Source of the DNA: JAJAZB01 sp964244295
GTDB taxonomy: Bacteria; Bacteroidota; Bacteroidia; Cytophagales; Spirosomataceae
Assembly: GCA_964244295.1 (NCBI GenBank)
Contig: CAXTIG010000061.1
Span: 1-31,549 of the forward strand
Reading direction: 5' to 3'
Length of the DNA stretch: 31,549 bases
The position numbers were made by a program, and so were the translations under genes. How positions within the stretch are numbered: the stretch's first letter is position 1; each line of letters starts with the position of its first letter. This document shows, one piece after another, positions 7,812 through 15,714 of this stretch. Under the pieces are notes generated by a model. That model did not search any database. It was not told the origin of the DNA and was given only the letters and a program-made list of their open reading frames with translations.

Positions 7812-7958
7812 TTACTTCTTCCCGCCCTTCTTCGCGTTGTAAGTACTGTTGCTCAACGGCTGATTTGATTCGCTCTGTTCGTACTTGGGCGTTTTGTGAT
7901 GGCCGGGCGATTTGCTCGCTTCGGCCCCGGTTTTCTTGGGGGTTTTATCCGTTTTCAT
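7812..7958 (-). CDS. Small basic hypothetical protein
   Basis: This is a 48-residue, very lysine-rich, low-complexity protein. It begins MKTDKTPKKTGAE, has a central HHKTPKYEQSESNQPLS stretch and ends in AKKGGKK. The ATG at 7958 is preferred over an in-frame ATG at 8051 because the upstream residues look non-coding. No fold, signal peptide or known family is recognised; the composition suggests an intrinsically disordered, possibly nucleic-acid-binding protein. It is the last gene of a minus-strand run, 135 bases downstream of the DUF155 gene, and converges on metH. It may not be real, although the terminating hairpin and start context are consistent with a gene. Confidence 0.5.
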   Translation of the reverse strand: MKTDKTPKKTGAEASKSPGHHKTPKYEQSESNQPLSNSTYNAKKGGKK

Positions 7959-8093
7959 GGTTGATAGTTGATGAAGGCACGTTTCCTCGTTTGGAGAAAC
8001 TGCGCCGGTGAAGAAGCGCACCCGAAGCGGGATACGCAGGCAAAACGGCATTGGAAGTGTAGTTCGAATGCCGCCCGCCCGCTGTAAGGTACC

Positions 8094-8870
8094 TTAAAAA
8101 AACCAGCGCACCACCAAATCCCCGACTTCAATCAGAATCAGGATGATGATGATCCACTCCAGGCGGGTGCTTTCGCGATTTTGGAGGAATTCGGTGAAAA
8201 GGGTCAGGTTCTCCTGCACGATTTTGAGTTTGTAATCCACGTCGCGGTAGCGCATCCGCAGGTCGAGGGTTTTCTTCAGGCCCTCGTCCATTTTGCCCAG
8301 CAATTCGGCCTCCCAGACGCTGTCGGGAGCATCGAAAATGTAGAGGTTGTCGATGATGCTGTTTTTGATGTTGAGCGTTTTGCCGATGAATTTGAGCAGG
8401 TCGGTTCTTGAAATCAGCAACTTGCCGTTCCGTTCGAGTTGGTCGGTGAGGCGCCGGGTATCGGCCAGGATGCCCAGGCCCAGGGCTTCGTAGTAATCGA
8501 GTGCCACCGACTGCGCCACGTTGAGCATCACGATCCGCAGGCCCTCGTCGGTGAGTTCGGGCAGGCTGATGGCGTTGTAGCTGGTCTGAACGGGCGCCTC
8601 CGGGTTGATAATGATTTCAAAATCTTCGCGGTAATCTTCCGCCACCGGGTCTTCGGCGTAACTGCGGATAAATTGGAGCAAACTGCTCTTTTCCAGGTCG
8701 TTGAACCCCGCGAAGGCCACCACGCCGTAGCTGAAGAGGTAGAAGTAGCGGTCGGTGTCTTGTTTGTAAAACAGTTCGGAATTGTTGGCTTCGAGGGGCG
8801 AACTGGTGTACTCGCTCCGAAACTTTTTCAACTGAATCACCTCGGCAATCTGGTAGGCTTCGATGTTCAT
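8094..8870 (-). CDS. RMD1/DUF155-family membrane protein
   Basis: This 258-residue protein matches the RMD1/SIF2 family (DUF155), which includes yeast mitochondrial Rmd1/Rmd8 relatives. It shows the conserved YLFSYGVVAFAGFNDLEKSSLLQFI segment (about residues 39-65), a long amphipathic helical region with TRLEW near the end, and a single C-terminal transmembrane segment (IIIILILIEVGDLVV). This topology of a cytosolic body with a C-terminal tail anchor is typical. Function in bacteria is unknown. The ATG at 8870 is chosen over an in-frame ATG at 9026: residues encoded upstream come from an inverted repeat, and a TATCTTTG promoter box lies between the two. The gene follows the cytochrome c peroxidase gene on the same strand. 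Confidence 0.85.
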   Translation of the reverse strand: MNIEAYQIAEVIQLKKFRSEYTSSPLEANNSELFYKQDTDRYFYLFSYGVVAFAGFNDLEKSSLLQFIRSYAEDPVAEDYREDFEIIINPEAPVQTSYNAISLPELTDEGLRIVMLNVAQSVALDYYEALGLGILADTRRLTDQLERNGKLLISRTDLLKFIGKTLNIKNSIIDNLYIFDAPDSVWEAELLGKMDEGLKKTLDLRMRYRDVDYKLKIVQENLTLFTEFLQNRESTRLEWIIIILILIEVGDLVVRWFF

Positions 8871-8892
8871 GCGCGGGAAGGGTTGGTTGGGG

Positions 8893-8923
8893 CAAAGATA
8901 GGGCTTAGGCTTATCCTGCCGAA
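8893..8923 (-). promoter_or_regulatory. Putative promoter of the DUF155 gene
   Basis: On the minus strand TATCTTTG (8900 to 8893) fits TAnnTTTG exactly. A TTC (8923 to 8921) lies 20 bp upstream as a near -33 element. Transcription would start about 15 bases before the ATG at 8870. The -33 element abuts the inverted repeat beginning at 8926. Confidence 0.55.
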
Positions 8924-8925
8924 GG

Positions 8926-9002
8926 GTCACGCTGAGCGGAGTCGAAGCGCGGTGGGTAAACGCTGACCAGCCGCACCGCGCTTCGACTCCGCTCAGCATG
9001 AC
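8926..9002. repeat. Inverted repeat, GTCACGCTGAG family
   Basis: Arms 8926-8954 and 8974-9002 pair over 29 bp with one mismatch, around a 19-bp loop. The core GTCACGCTGAGCGGAGTCGA is shared with the elements at 1208 and 23960. It lies between the peroxidase stop and the DUF155 promoter. Confidence 0.92.
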
Positions 9003-9022
9003 TCCTCCAGTTTGTTCCAGCT

Positions 9023-10180
9023 TCACAAATTCCCTCCCACCTTCAACCCACTCGGCACGCTCGCCGGTACCGTTTTTTCAAAATCCGGGTCGCTCAACGC
9101 GTTCATGAACTCAATCAAATCCCGGTTCAGCGTTACGCGGGGGCGGAGCAGCGAATCCAGGCGGCTCGCGGGCACCTTTGGATTGAGTTGAACGCCGTCC
9201 TTGATTTGGTCGTAAAAAGACAGCACCTCGCTCAGCGACTGGTGCCGCCCGTTGTGCATATACGGCGCGGTGAGCGTGAGGTTGCGCAGGCTGGGGGTGC
9301 GGAAGGCGTAGGTGTTGGCCCGGCCCGCGTCGGAGGCGGTCAGTTTGGCGTTGTCTTCCACGCCGAGTACGTGGGTTTTGTAGTCGCTGAACATCGGGCC
9401 GTGGTGGCAGTCGTTGCAGCCGTTTTGCACGAACAGCACCATCCCGCGTTTCTGGGCTTCGGTCATCGCGCCTTTGTCACCCCGCCGGTAGCGGTCGAAG
9501 GGGGCGTGGTTGGCGAGCAAGGTGCGCTCGTAGGCGGCCAGTGCCCGGCCCAGGTTTTGGGCCGACACGGCGACTTTACCGCCGAAGGCCGTCCCGAAGC
9601 GGGTTTGGTAGTCGGGAATGCGTTTCAATCGCGTCACCACGCTGTCGAGGGCGGCTTCGGGGCTGAACACCTTTCCGCGCATTTCCTCAAACGCCGCGAT
9701 TGGCATCAGCGATTGGGCTTCGAGCGAAGCCGCCCGGAGGTCGAAAAACATGGGGGCCGTGACCGGGTCGTAGCGGCCCTGCGGGTCGATGCCGTTGAAG
9801 GCCACGTTGAGTAGCGAGGGCGTGTTGCGTTTAGTAAACGGCACCTCGCCGGGCGAGGAAAACCGCCGCTCCGCGCCCTGCCCGACACCGCCCACGCCGA
9901 TGGGCAGGTCAAGGCCGTCGGCATACCCGAACCGGGGGTGATGGCAGGTGGCGCAGGATACGTCCTTATTTCCCGATAGAATCGGGTCGTAGAAAAGCAG
10001 TTTTCCCAACGCGATTTTTTCGGGGCTGCGGGGGTTGTCGGCCGGGTCGAGGACGGTCAGGGGTAAGGCTCCGAAGTTTTGTTCGGGGGCCACTTCCAAA
10101 TCCGTTTGGGTTTGGCAAGCCCAGGCCAGCACAAACAGCGCGGCGCTGGCGGCGAGGGCGAGGAGTTTTGTCGGTTTCAT
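9023..10180 (-). CDS. Di-haem cytochrome c peroxidase lipoprotein
   Basis: This 385-residue MauG/CcpA-family protein probably reduces hydrogen peroxide, or oxidises a partner, in the periplasm. The signal ends LAWAC, making Cys22 a probable lipidation site. Two c-type haem motifs are visible: CATCH at residues 76-80 and CNDCH at 255-259. Also typical are the EKIALGKLLFYDP and RNTPSLLN segments, and a C-terminal TPSLRNLTLTAPYMHNGRHQSL containing the Met ligand region of the second haem. Family length is normal. It follows a small barrel gene and a LytS/LytTR pair on the same strand, with a palindrome in the gap, so co-regulation is possible but unproven. No dedicated electron donor gene is seen nearby. 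Confidence 0.93.
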   Translation of the reverse strand: MKPTKLLALAASAALFVLAWACQTQTDLEVAPEQNFGALPLTVLDPADNPRSPEKIALGKLLFYDPILSGNKDVSCATCHHPRFGYADGLDLPIGVGGVGQGAERRFSSPGEVPFTKRNTPSLLNVAFNGIDPQGRYDPVTAPMFFDLRAASLEAQSLMPIAAFEEMRGKVFSPEAALDSVVTRLKRIPDYQTRFGTAFGGKVAVSAQNLGRALAAYERTLLANHAPFDRYRRGDKGAMTEAQKRGMVLFVQNGCNDCHHGPMFSDYKTHVLGVEDNAKLTASDAGRANTYAFRTPSLRNLTLTAPYMHNGRHQSLSEVLSFYDQIKDGVQLNPKVPASRLDSLLRPRVTLNRDLIEFMNALSDPDFEKTVPASVPSGLKVGGNL

Positions 10181-10200
10181 GGGAGGAGGTGTTTACCCCC

Positions 10201-10266
10201 CACCCCCTAAAGGGGGCTTTTCAGGCCTGGAATGTTTTAGCGGCGAAAAGCCCCCTTTAGGGGGTG
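10201..10266. repeat. Perfect 22-bp inverted repeat (CCCCCTAAAGGGGG type)
   Basis: Arms 10201-10222 and 10245-10266 are perfect reverse complements around a 22-bp loop. Each arm itself contains the small palindrome CCCCCTAAAGGGGG, giving a branched fold. The element fills most of the gap between the barrel gene and the downstream peroxidase gene. Confidence 0.93.
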
Positions 10267-10272
10267 AAGAGG

Positions 10273-10809
10273 TTAAAACGTGTAACCCACCGCCAGCGCG
10301 AGGTTGTTGCGCAGTACCGTCCGTTCGGGTTCGACCTGAAACAGGCCCCGGTATTCGAGGCCGAGTCGGTAGCGGGGCCTGATTCGGAAACCGAGGACCG
10401 CGCTGGCGCTGGGCAGGAGGTTGGTGAAGATTTCATCGATTCGGTCGTCGCCGAGGCGAAGCCGCATCCGCTCGTTCCAGTACTGCGCACCTACGGCAAC
10501 CGAGGCGTTGAACGCCTTCCGCGACTGGTAGCGGTACCCGGCGTTGAAGAGGCCAAAATTGGCCGTGAACGCGCTGGTGGGTTTCTGGAAAAAATGCCCG
10601 TAACCGACCTGAGCAAATAGGGCGTGAGTGGGGTTGCGGAGCGGCTTGCTCACTTCAAACCGTGCTCCGGTTCCCAGAAAATAAAAGCTGGATTTGGCGA
10701 GCTGGGCGTTCACCAGACCATCCGCCCAAACGGTGTAGGTCAAGGGTTTTTGGGCAAAAAGCGGGGGCCTGAACAGGAACAGGGCGAGGAAAAACGGCGC
10801 TGTTTTCAT
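10273..10809 (-). CDS. Small outer-membrane beta-barrel protein
   Basis: This 178-residue protein has a cleavable signal peptide (MKTAPFFLALFLF...PLFAQ) followed by alternating amphipathic strands rich in Tyr/Phe/Arg. The C-terminus is LALAVGYTF, and a terminal Phe is typical of outer-membrane barrels. No specific family is recognised; it could be an eight-stranded barrel. The ATG at 10809 is chosen since it begins directly at the signal peptide; an in-frame ATG at 10902 would give an atypical N-terminal extension. It lies 93 bases downstream of the LytTR regulator gene and upstream of the peroxidase, all on the minus strand. It may be a target or partner of that two-component system (inference). 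Confidence 0.75.
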   Translation of the reverse strand: MKTAPFFLALFLFRPPLFAQKPLTYTVWADGLVNAQLAKSSFYFLGTGARFEVSKPLRNPTHALFAQVGYGHFFQKPTSAFTANFGLFNAGYRYQSRKAFNASVAVGAQYWNERMRLRLGDDRIDEIFTNLLPSASAVLGFRIRPRYRLGLEYRGLFQVEPERTVLRNNLALAVGYTF

Positions 10810-10902
10810 GGCGTTTGGAAGGTTTTCGGCAAAAGCGTGGCTCGTGGCCCGGTTTTGGGTTGGTGGGAGAATTCTCGAAAAATTGGAAAAACGTGGAGTC
10901 AC

Positions 10903-11670
10903 TCAGCCCTCCAGCCAGGCCTTGAACGCCGGCGCTTTCTCCCGGCTGATGAGCACTTCCTGCCCGGTTTCTGGGCGGAGTTCGACCTTGAGTTTGCCGT
11001 TGAAATAGGTATGAATTTTCTGAATCGAAGTCAGTTGCGCGATGAACTGCCGGTTGAGCCGGAAAAAGTGCGTAGGGTCCACCAGGTGCTCCAATTCTTC
11101 CAGCGTGTAATCGACCAGAAACTGCCGCCCGTCTTTCCCGACCAGGCAGGCCAGTTCGTTGGCGGTGTAGAAATAGGCAATCTGGTCCAGCCCGATGGGA
11201 ATCAGTTGCTCGCCGTTTTTGACTAAAAACCGCGCTTTGTGCGCTTTCCGCCCCAACTCCAGCGACTCGATGAGCGACTCGATTTTGCTGGCGTAGGCCA
11301 CGGGCGAAAACTCCTGCCGCATCGCCTTGAACTTCTCCAGCGCCTCGGCCAATTCGGGCAATTTGATGGGTTTGAGCAGGTAATCCACGCTTTTCACCTT
11401 GAAGGCCCTGATGGCGTACTCGTCGTAGGACGTGGTAAAAATGATGGGACTGTGGGCTGGAAACGCCTCGAAAATCTGAAAACTCAGTCCGTCGGAAAGC
11501 TGGATGTCCGAGAAAATCACATCCACCGGCGGGTGGCTACCGAACCACTGCTTGGCCGTCTCCACGCTGTCGAGCACGGCCGCGATTTCGATGCCGGGGT
11601 CCAGTTTATGGATGAGCTTTTCCAGGCGTTCCGCTGCCGGGTATTCGTCTTCGATGAGCAGGGCGGTCAT
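10903..11670 (-). CDS. LytTR-family response regulator
   Basis: This 255-residue regulator has an N-terminal receiver domain (about 1-120). The acidic pair is in LIEDE, the phospho-acceptor is Asp55 in IFSDIQ, and the Lys motif is in DYLLKPI. The C-terminal LytTR DNA-binding domain (about 150-250) shows FLVKNGEQLIPI, the aromatic IAYFYTANELAC, FFRLNRQFIAQ and the final KLKVELRPETG. It would be phosphorylated by the LytS-type kinase encoded just upstream and bind direct-repeat promoters. The start codon lies in a 15-bp tandem duplication, so a second ATG 15 bases upstream opens a four-codon ORF ending TAAATG on the true start. A perfect inverted repeat separates it from the kinase gene. Confidence 0.93.
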   Translation of the reverse strand: MTALLIEDEYPAAERLEKLIHKLDPGIEIAAVLDSVETAKQWFGSHPPVDVIFSDIQLSDGLSFQIFEAFPAHSPIIFTTSYDEYAIRAFKVKSVDYLLKPIKLPELAEALEKFKAMRQEFSPVAYASKIESLIESLELGRKAHKARFLVKNGEQLIPIGLDQIAYFYTANELACLVGKDGRQFLVDYTLEELEHLVDPTHFFRLNRQFIAQLTSIQKIHTYFNGKLKVELRPETGQEVLISREKAPAFKAWLEG

Positions 11671-11688
11671 TTACAGGGCGGTCATTTA
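11659..11688 (-). repeat. 15-bp tandem duplication over a start codon
   Basis: Bases 11659-11673 and 11674-11688 are identical; on the coding strand each reads TAAATGACCGCCCTG. The inner copy carries the LytTR regulator ATG. The outer copy gives ATG-ACC-GCC-CTG-TAA, whose TAA overlaps the true ATG as TAAATG, an arrangement suited to translational re-initiation. Confidence 0.9.
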
Positions 11689-11690
11689 AT

Positions 11691-11795
11691 TGAGTGATTG
11701 AGTGAGGGGGTGATTGAGTGAGGGAATGATTGAACTGAATGAGAAGGCAAACCACTGTCTTTTTTCACTCAATCACCCCCTCACTCAATCACTCA
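11691..11795. repeat. Perfect 30-bp hairpin with tandem-repeat arms
   Basis: Arms 11691-11720 and 11766-11795 are perfect reverse complements made of TGAGTGATT/GAGTGAGGGGG units, around a 45-bp loop. The right arm includes the stop codon of the kinase gene (11793-11795). The left arm ends just before the duplicated regulator start, so the hairpin lies in the kinase-regulator mRNA if they are co-transcribed. Confidence 0.93.
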
Positions 11796-12809
11796 GTTGG
11801 AAAGCAGCGGCAATTTTACCGTGAAAAAACCTCCCGTGCGGATGATTTCGACGTGGCGGTCGGTGAGGAGACCGTAGCGGTTGATGATGTTTTGCAGGCC
11901 CACGCGGGTGGAGGTCGCGAGCATCGTTTTTTCCTGGATGTTGTTTTCCACCACCAGGTACTGCGCTTCCTGCTGAATTCTGATTTTCAGCGGTTTGTCT
12001 TTGGAAACGACGTTGTGTTTGATGGCGTTTTCAACCAGCATCTGCAAACTCAGCGGCGTGACGTGCTGTCGGTAGGCTTCGGGCGAAAGGAGTTTTTCGA
12101 CCTGCAAATTCTCCCGGAACCGGGTTTTGTTCAGAAACACGTAGGCGTCGAGAAACGCCATTTCTTCTTCGAGCGGTACCGTGTTTTTGTTCCGGCTCAC
12201 GAGCACGTACCGGTACACGTCGGCGAGGCGGTCGAGGTATTGCTGGGCGGGCAGGTTTTCCTCGTCGATGAGGGCGGCGAGCGTGTTGAGGCTGTTGAAG
12301 AGGAAATGCGGGTCGAGTTGGTTTTTCAACACCTCCAACTGCGACTGCACGGCCTCGCGGGCCAGCGATTCGGTTTTCCGCACGTTGGTTTTCCAGGCTT
12401 CAAAAAAGTAAATCGCCTCGTAAATCAGGTACACGACCACCGTGGGGAAGAGGCTGAGGCGGAAACCCATGAAGGCATCGTCCTTTCCCAAAATTCGTCT
12501 GCACAACACCTCGTCGAGCAGAAACGTGGCGACGAACGTGAACCCCAACGCCAGCAGGGCTTCGCTCAACAGGCGTTGGGTGGTTTGGTTGTAGGCCGGG
12601 AAGGCCCGCCGCATCCACAGAATAATGAGTCGGTTGCCCTCCCAGAGCAGCGTTGTGGTGCAGGCCGAAACGAGCAGGTACTGGGCCGTGTGCGCGTCGA
12701 ACCGGATGAACTCGCTGAAGTGCGTCACCAGCGGCACGAGTACCGTGACCAACGGGATGCCCAAGAGGCGAAAACGGCGGTCGTTGAGGGTGTAGGGAGG
12801 GGATTCCAT
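11793..12809 (-). CDS. LytS-type sensor histidine kinase
   Basis: This 338-residue membrane kinase has a His_kinase (PF06580-type) domain. The N-terminal half has about four hydrophobic spans (around residues 16-30, 43-66, 82-98 and 118-136) with no large extracytoplasmic sensor. The phospho-acceptor region QLDPHFLFNSLNTL places the active His at 168. A HATPase-like end follows with LQMLVENAIKHN (N box) and GVGLQN-type glycine motifs in TRVGLQNIINRY. It should phosphorylate the LytTR regulator encoded directly downstream. The ATG at 12809 is chosen because sequence upstream of it is derived from the 12881-13080 palindrome and a non-conserved stretch. The stimulus is unknown. Confidence 0.9.
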   Translation of the reverse strand: MESPPYTLNDRRFRLLGIPLVTVLVPLVTHFSEFIRFDAHTAQYLLVSACTTTLLWEGNRLIILWMRRAFPAYNQTTQRLLSEALLALGFTFVATFLLDEVLCRRILGKDDAFMGFRLSLFPTVVVYLIYEAIYFFEAWKTNVRKTESLAREAVQSQLEVLKNQLDPHFLFNSLNTLAALIDEENLPAQQYLDRLADVYRYVLVSRNKNTVPLEEEMAFLDAYVFLNKTRFRENLQVEKLLSPEAYRQHVTPLSLQMLVENAIKHNVVSKDKPLKIRIQQEAQYLVVENNIQEKTMLATSTRVGLQNIINRYGLLTDRHVEIIRTGGFFTVKLPLLSN

Positions 12810-12880
12810 GCGCGGGGAGGGGCTTAGCCTGAGCAAGTTGGTTAACCGGGAACGGGTGAACAAATAAACTTTCCCTTCGG

Positions 12881-13080
12881 CGTCATTGCGAGCGTAGGTC
12901 ATCGGATGAGCGAAGTGAAATCCGATGACCGAAGCGAAGCAATCCCCTCCCGGAGACCAAGATAGCCTAAGCCAACTACACTGCTTTCCTAAAGCTATTT
13001 CGGTCTCCGGTAGGGGATTGCTTCGCTCTGTCTACCAATTCTCGCTCCGCTCGTCTTGGTAGACTCCGCTCGCAATGACG
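12881..13080. repeat. 200-bp nested cloverleaf palindrome
   Basis: The outer arms 12881-12894 and 13067-13080 pair (CGTCATTGCGAGCG). Inner arms around 12931-12958 and 13002-13028 pair (GGAGACC/GGTCTCC and the GATTGCTTCG core). Between outer and inner arms lie two separate hairpins: 12897-12930 (GGTCATCGGAT stem, 11 bp) and about 13030-13064 (GTCTACCAA stem, 9 bp). The whole folds as a symmetric multi-branched structure between the TonB receptor gene and the kinase gene. Confidence 0.9.
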
Positions 13081-13101
13081 AGGAGTAGGAAGGTTATTTT
13101 T

Positions 13102-15483
13102 TTAGAACGTGTACCGCACCTGCGGCACCGGGAAAAAGCCCTGCTGGTACTCGGTGGTCAGGCGGTTGAGGCGGCGGTTGTAGGTTTGCTGGAAGACGTT
13201 CTGGTTTCCCGTCACGTTTTGCAAATCCACCGCGACTTCGAGCGTGCTGCGCCGGTACTCTTTGCGGTACGAGAGCCGCAAGTCGGCCCGGAAGTAAGGG
13301 TCTTGCTGGACGGAGTTGGTGCGGTTTTCGTCGTAAATCGCCACGCCCCGCGCCCGTGACTTTTCGGGGTCGATGGGCGAAACGTACTTCCCGCCCACCG
13401 TGCTGGCTCTGAGGTTGACGCCGAACACGTTGGTTTGTTTGCGCCCCACCTTGATTTCTTTGCCCAGCAACCCATTGAGCACGTAGCCCGTGTTGAACGC
13501 AGTGTTGCGCTCGACGCCGTCGCTGCCTTTGTATTTTGAGTCGAACAGCGAGGTGGTCACCAGAAAGTAGTAACCCCGGTTGAAGCTGCGCTCCAGCGTG
13601 AGTTCGATGCCCACGTTGCGGCCCGTGCCTTTGTTTACCAAACTATCCTTGTCGGTCGGCCCGAAGCTGTTGCCGACGTTCAACGTCGAAAACGAACTGG
13701 CGTGGCGTTCGACGGGCGCGTCGAAAATGGCCTGGTAGTACGGCTCGATTTTCAGGCTGAGGTTGCGGGTGAGCAGGTTTTGGTAGGTCAGCACGAGGTG
13801 GTGGCTGCGGGTGAAACCCAGGTCGCGGTTGGTCAAAGTCGGGCCGTTTTTGCCGGGGGTTTGCACGGCGTACAGGTACACGTCCTGCGCCTGGCTGTGC
13901 AAGCCGTAGCCGAGGCCGAGCGATTGCCGGGGGCTGAGCGTGTACTGGAGGCCGAGGCGCGGTTCAATCGCCGCCGCGTTGCTGAGGCTGTGGTGCTGGA
14001 AATGCAGCCCCGCCGTGAAGAGCAGGTTGGCGTTGAAGCGGTGCCGCCACTGCGCGTAAGCCTGGGTCAGCACCGTGTTTTCGCCCTTCGTGTTGACCCG
14101 CACCGAGTCGAAGCGGCCCCCACCGTAAATGTCGCGGTTGAAGAGGTCGAAGTTGAGCAAATCCACGTTAAAACCGGCGTAGAGGCTGTTTTTGGCGTTG
14201 AACTTATGCCGCAGGTTCATCACCGCCGAATACTTGCGGGTGGTAAACCGGGCCTCGCCGCTGGGGAATTCCTGCCGGGTGAGCACGCTGATGGAATCGC
14301 CGTTGAACTGCTGGTCAGTCGAACTGTAGCCGAGCACGAATTTGGCCGTGGTGCGGGGCGAGAAGTTGTACTCGTAGCTCAGGCCGCTGATGGTGGTGCG
14401 GTACTTCACGCGGGTGTTTTCGTTTTCGGTGCCGTAAAGATTGGTTTCGGTGGTGTCCACGTCGTTGCCCAGAAAATTCACGTCGCTTTGCCCCAGAATG
14501 CCGAAGAACGCCAGCTTTCCTTTTTCCCCCGTCGGAATCACGATTTTGTAGTTCAAATCCTGGTAGTTGGGCGTGGCCCCGCCGGTGCCGAAGTTGATGC
14601 CCAGGGCCTTGAACACGCTCAGCGTGGAGTAGCGGTAATTGACGAGGTAGCTGGCTTTGGACGTTTTGGAAAGCGGTCCTTCGGCCCCGACCTCGAAACC
14701 GTTGAAGCCGATTTGCCCCAGAAACTCGTGCTTGCGGGTGTTGCCCTCGCGCATCCGCAGGTCGAACACCGCCGAAAGGGCGTTGCCGTACTGGGCCGGG
14801 AAGGCGCTGGTCACGAAGTCCGATTTGCCCAGCACGTTGTTGTTGAGCATACTCACCGGGCCGCCGGTGCTGTTGAGCGAGCCGAAGTGGTTGGGGTTGG
14901 GCACGTTCAGCCCTTCGAGTTGCCAGAGCATCCCGCTCGGCGAGTTGCCGCGCACGACGATGTCGTTGCGCGAATCGTTGGCCGACACCACCCCGGCGAA
15001 GTTGGCCGCCATCCGCGAGGGGTCGCCGAGTGCCCCGGCGAAACGTTTGGTATCTTCGATGTTGAAGGAGCGGGCGCTCACCAGCGAAAGTTCGTTGTTG
15101 GTTTTGCTGGCGTCGTCCTTGCGGTCGGCCAGTACGACGACTTCGTTGAGTTTGGTCACGGCTTCGGTCAGCGTGAGGGTCAGGATGACTTCCTTGCCCG
15201 CCGTGACGGTCACGTCGGGCAGGGTGAGGTCTTCGTAGCCGACGGAGGTGATGCGCAGCGTTTGCCGACCGAGGGGCACGTCGGTAATTTTAAAGTCGCC
15301 GTTGGCGTCGGTCATGGCACCGAGTTGGGACTGGCCTTCGCGGAGCACCCGGATGGTCGCGCCGGGCAGCGGGGTTTGGGAAACTTCGTCGCGGAGGGTG
15401 CCGCGTAGGGTTTGAGTTGCCTGCTGAGCCAGGGCGGCGTTCAGACAAAAAAAGAGGAGGAGGAAAGAAAAGAGCTTTTGCAT
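13102..15483 (-). CDS. TonB-dependent receptor with carboxypeptidase-like domain
   Basis: This 793-residue outer-membrane importer begins with a signal peptide (MQKLFSFLLLFFCLNAALAQ). A CarboxypepD_reg-like beta-sandwich follows (about 22-105: LRGTLRDEVSQTPLPGATI, GDFKITDVPLG). A plug domain comes next (about 120-240, with NDIVVRGNSPSGMLWQLEGLNVPNPNHFG), and then a 22-strand-type barrel ending VRYTF with the terminal Phe. It would take up an unidentified ligand energised by TonB. No SusD partner lies beside it, so a glycan locus is not supported; a metal chelate or another ligand is equally possible. The ATG at 15483 is preferred over one at 15513 because it begins exactly at the signal peptide. 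It is divergent from the MFS gene. Confidence 0.92.
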   Translation of the reverse strand: MQKLFSFLLLFFCLNAALAQQATQTLRGTLRDEVSQTPLPGATIRVLREGQSQLGAMTDANGDFKITDVPLGRQTLRITSVGYEDLTLPDVTVTAGKEVILTLTLTEAVTKLNEVVVLADRKDDASKTNNELSLVSARSFNIEDTKRFAGALGDPSRMAANFAGVVSANDSRNDIVVRGNSPSGMLWQLEGLNVPNPNHFGSLNSTGGPVSMLNNNVLGKSDFVTSAFPAQYGNALSAVFDLRMREGNTRKHEFLGQIGFNGFEVGAEGPLSKTSKASYLVNYRYSTLSVFKALGINFGTGGATPNYQDLNYKIVIPTGEKGKLAFFGILGQSDVNFLGNDVDTTETNLYGTENENTRVKYRTTISGLSYEYNFSPRTTAKFVLGYSSTDQQFNGDSISVLTRQEFPSGEARFTTRKYSAVMNLRHKFNAKNSLYAGFNVDLLNFDLFNRDIYGGGRFDSVRVNTKGENTVLTQAYAQWRHRFNANLLFTAGLHFQHHSLSNAAAIEPRLGLQYTLSPRQSLGLGYGLHSQAQDVYLYAVQTPGKNGPTLTNRDLGFTRSHHLVLTYQNLLTRNLSLKIEPYYQAIFDAPVERHASSFSTLNVGNSFGPTDKDSLVNKGTGRNVGIELTLERSFNRGYYFLVTTSLFDSKYKGSDGVERNTAFNTGYVLNGLLGKEIKVGRKQTNVFGVNLRASTVGGKYVSPIDPEKSRARGVAIYDENRTNSVQQDPYFRADLRLSYRKEYRRSTLEVAVDLQNVTGNQNVFQQTYNRRLNRLTTEYQQGFFPVPQVRYTF

Positions 15484-15510
15484 CGCGAGTTTTGGGCTTG
15501 ATTGACGGGC

Positions 15511-15541
15511 CAAAACTGGCGGATGCTTTCCGCGTGGCGAA
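15511..15541 (-). promoter_or_regulatory. Weak candidate promoter of the TonB receptor gene
   Basis: On the minus strand CAGTTTTG (15518 to 15511) matches TAnnTTTG at all but the first base. TTC (15541 to 15539) lies 20 bp upstream. It would start transcription about 20 bases before the ATG. This is only suggestive. Confidence 0.3.
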
Positions 15542-15599
15542 GCCGGTGGGGGGCGAAGCGGCGAGGAGCCGGGGCGAGGCGAACGAAGGGCGGGGGTGA

Positions 15600-15682
15600 G
15601 GCGGGAGGCTCGTCCTCAACTTCCCGGAATTGCTCCACAACGGGTTTAAAACTTCCGGGAAGTTGAGGACGAGCCTCCCGCC
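15600..15682. repeat. Perfect 29-bp inverted repeat followed by a T-run
   Basis: Arms 15600-15628 and 15654-15682 are perfect reverse complements around a 25-bp loop. Seven T follow at 15683-15689, so the plus strand resembles a strong intrinsic terminator. Yet it lies between two divergent genes, upstream of the MFS start. It may insulate the two promoters or simply be an inserted element. Confidence 0.93.
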
Positions 15683-15683
15683 T

Positions 15684-15714
15684 TTTTTTAATTCTCACCC
15701 GCCCCCTACCTTTC
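15684..15714 (+). promoter_or_regulatory. Putative promoter of the MFS gene
   Basis: TACCTTTC at 15707-15714 is a one-mismatch TAnnTTTG box. TTT at 15684-15686 lies 20 bp upstream. The predicted start near 15721 supports the GTG at 15741 as the start codon, since in-frame ATGs further upstream lie within the inverted repeat. Confidence 0.45.

Noticed and set aside
13702..15408. 568-codon plus-strand frame opposite the TonB receptor
   Set aside because: The receptor shows conserved domains on the minus strand; this frame has no recognisable domain and shadow-like composition.
13102..15483. Polysaccharide-utilisation locus (SusC/SusD)
   Set aside because: The receptor has no adjacent SusD lipoprotein or glycoside hydrolase, so a PUL is not supported.
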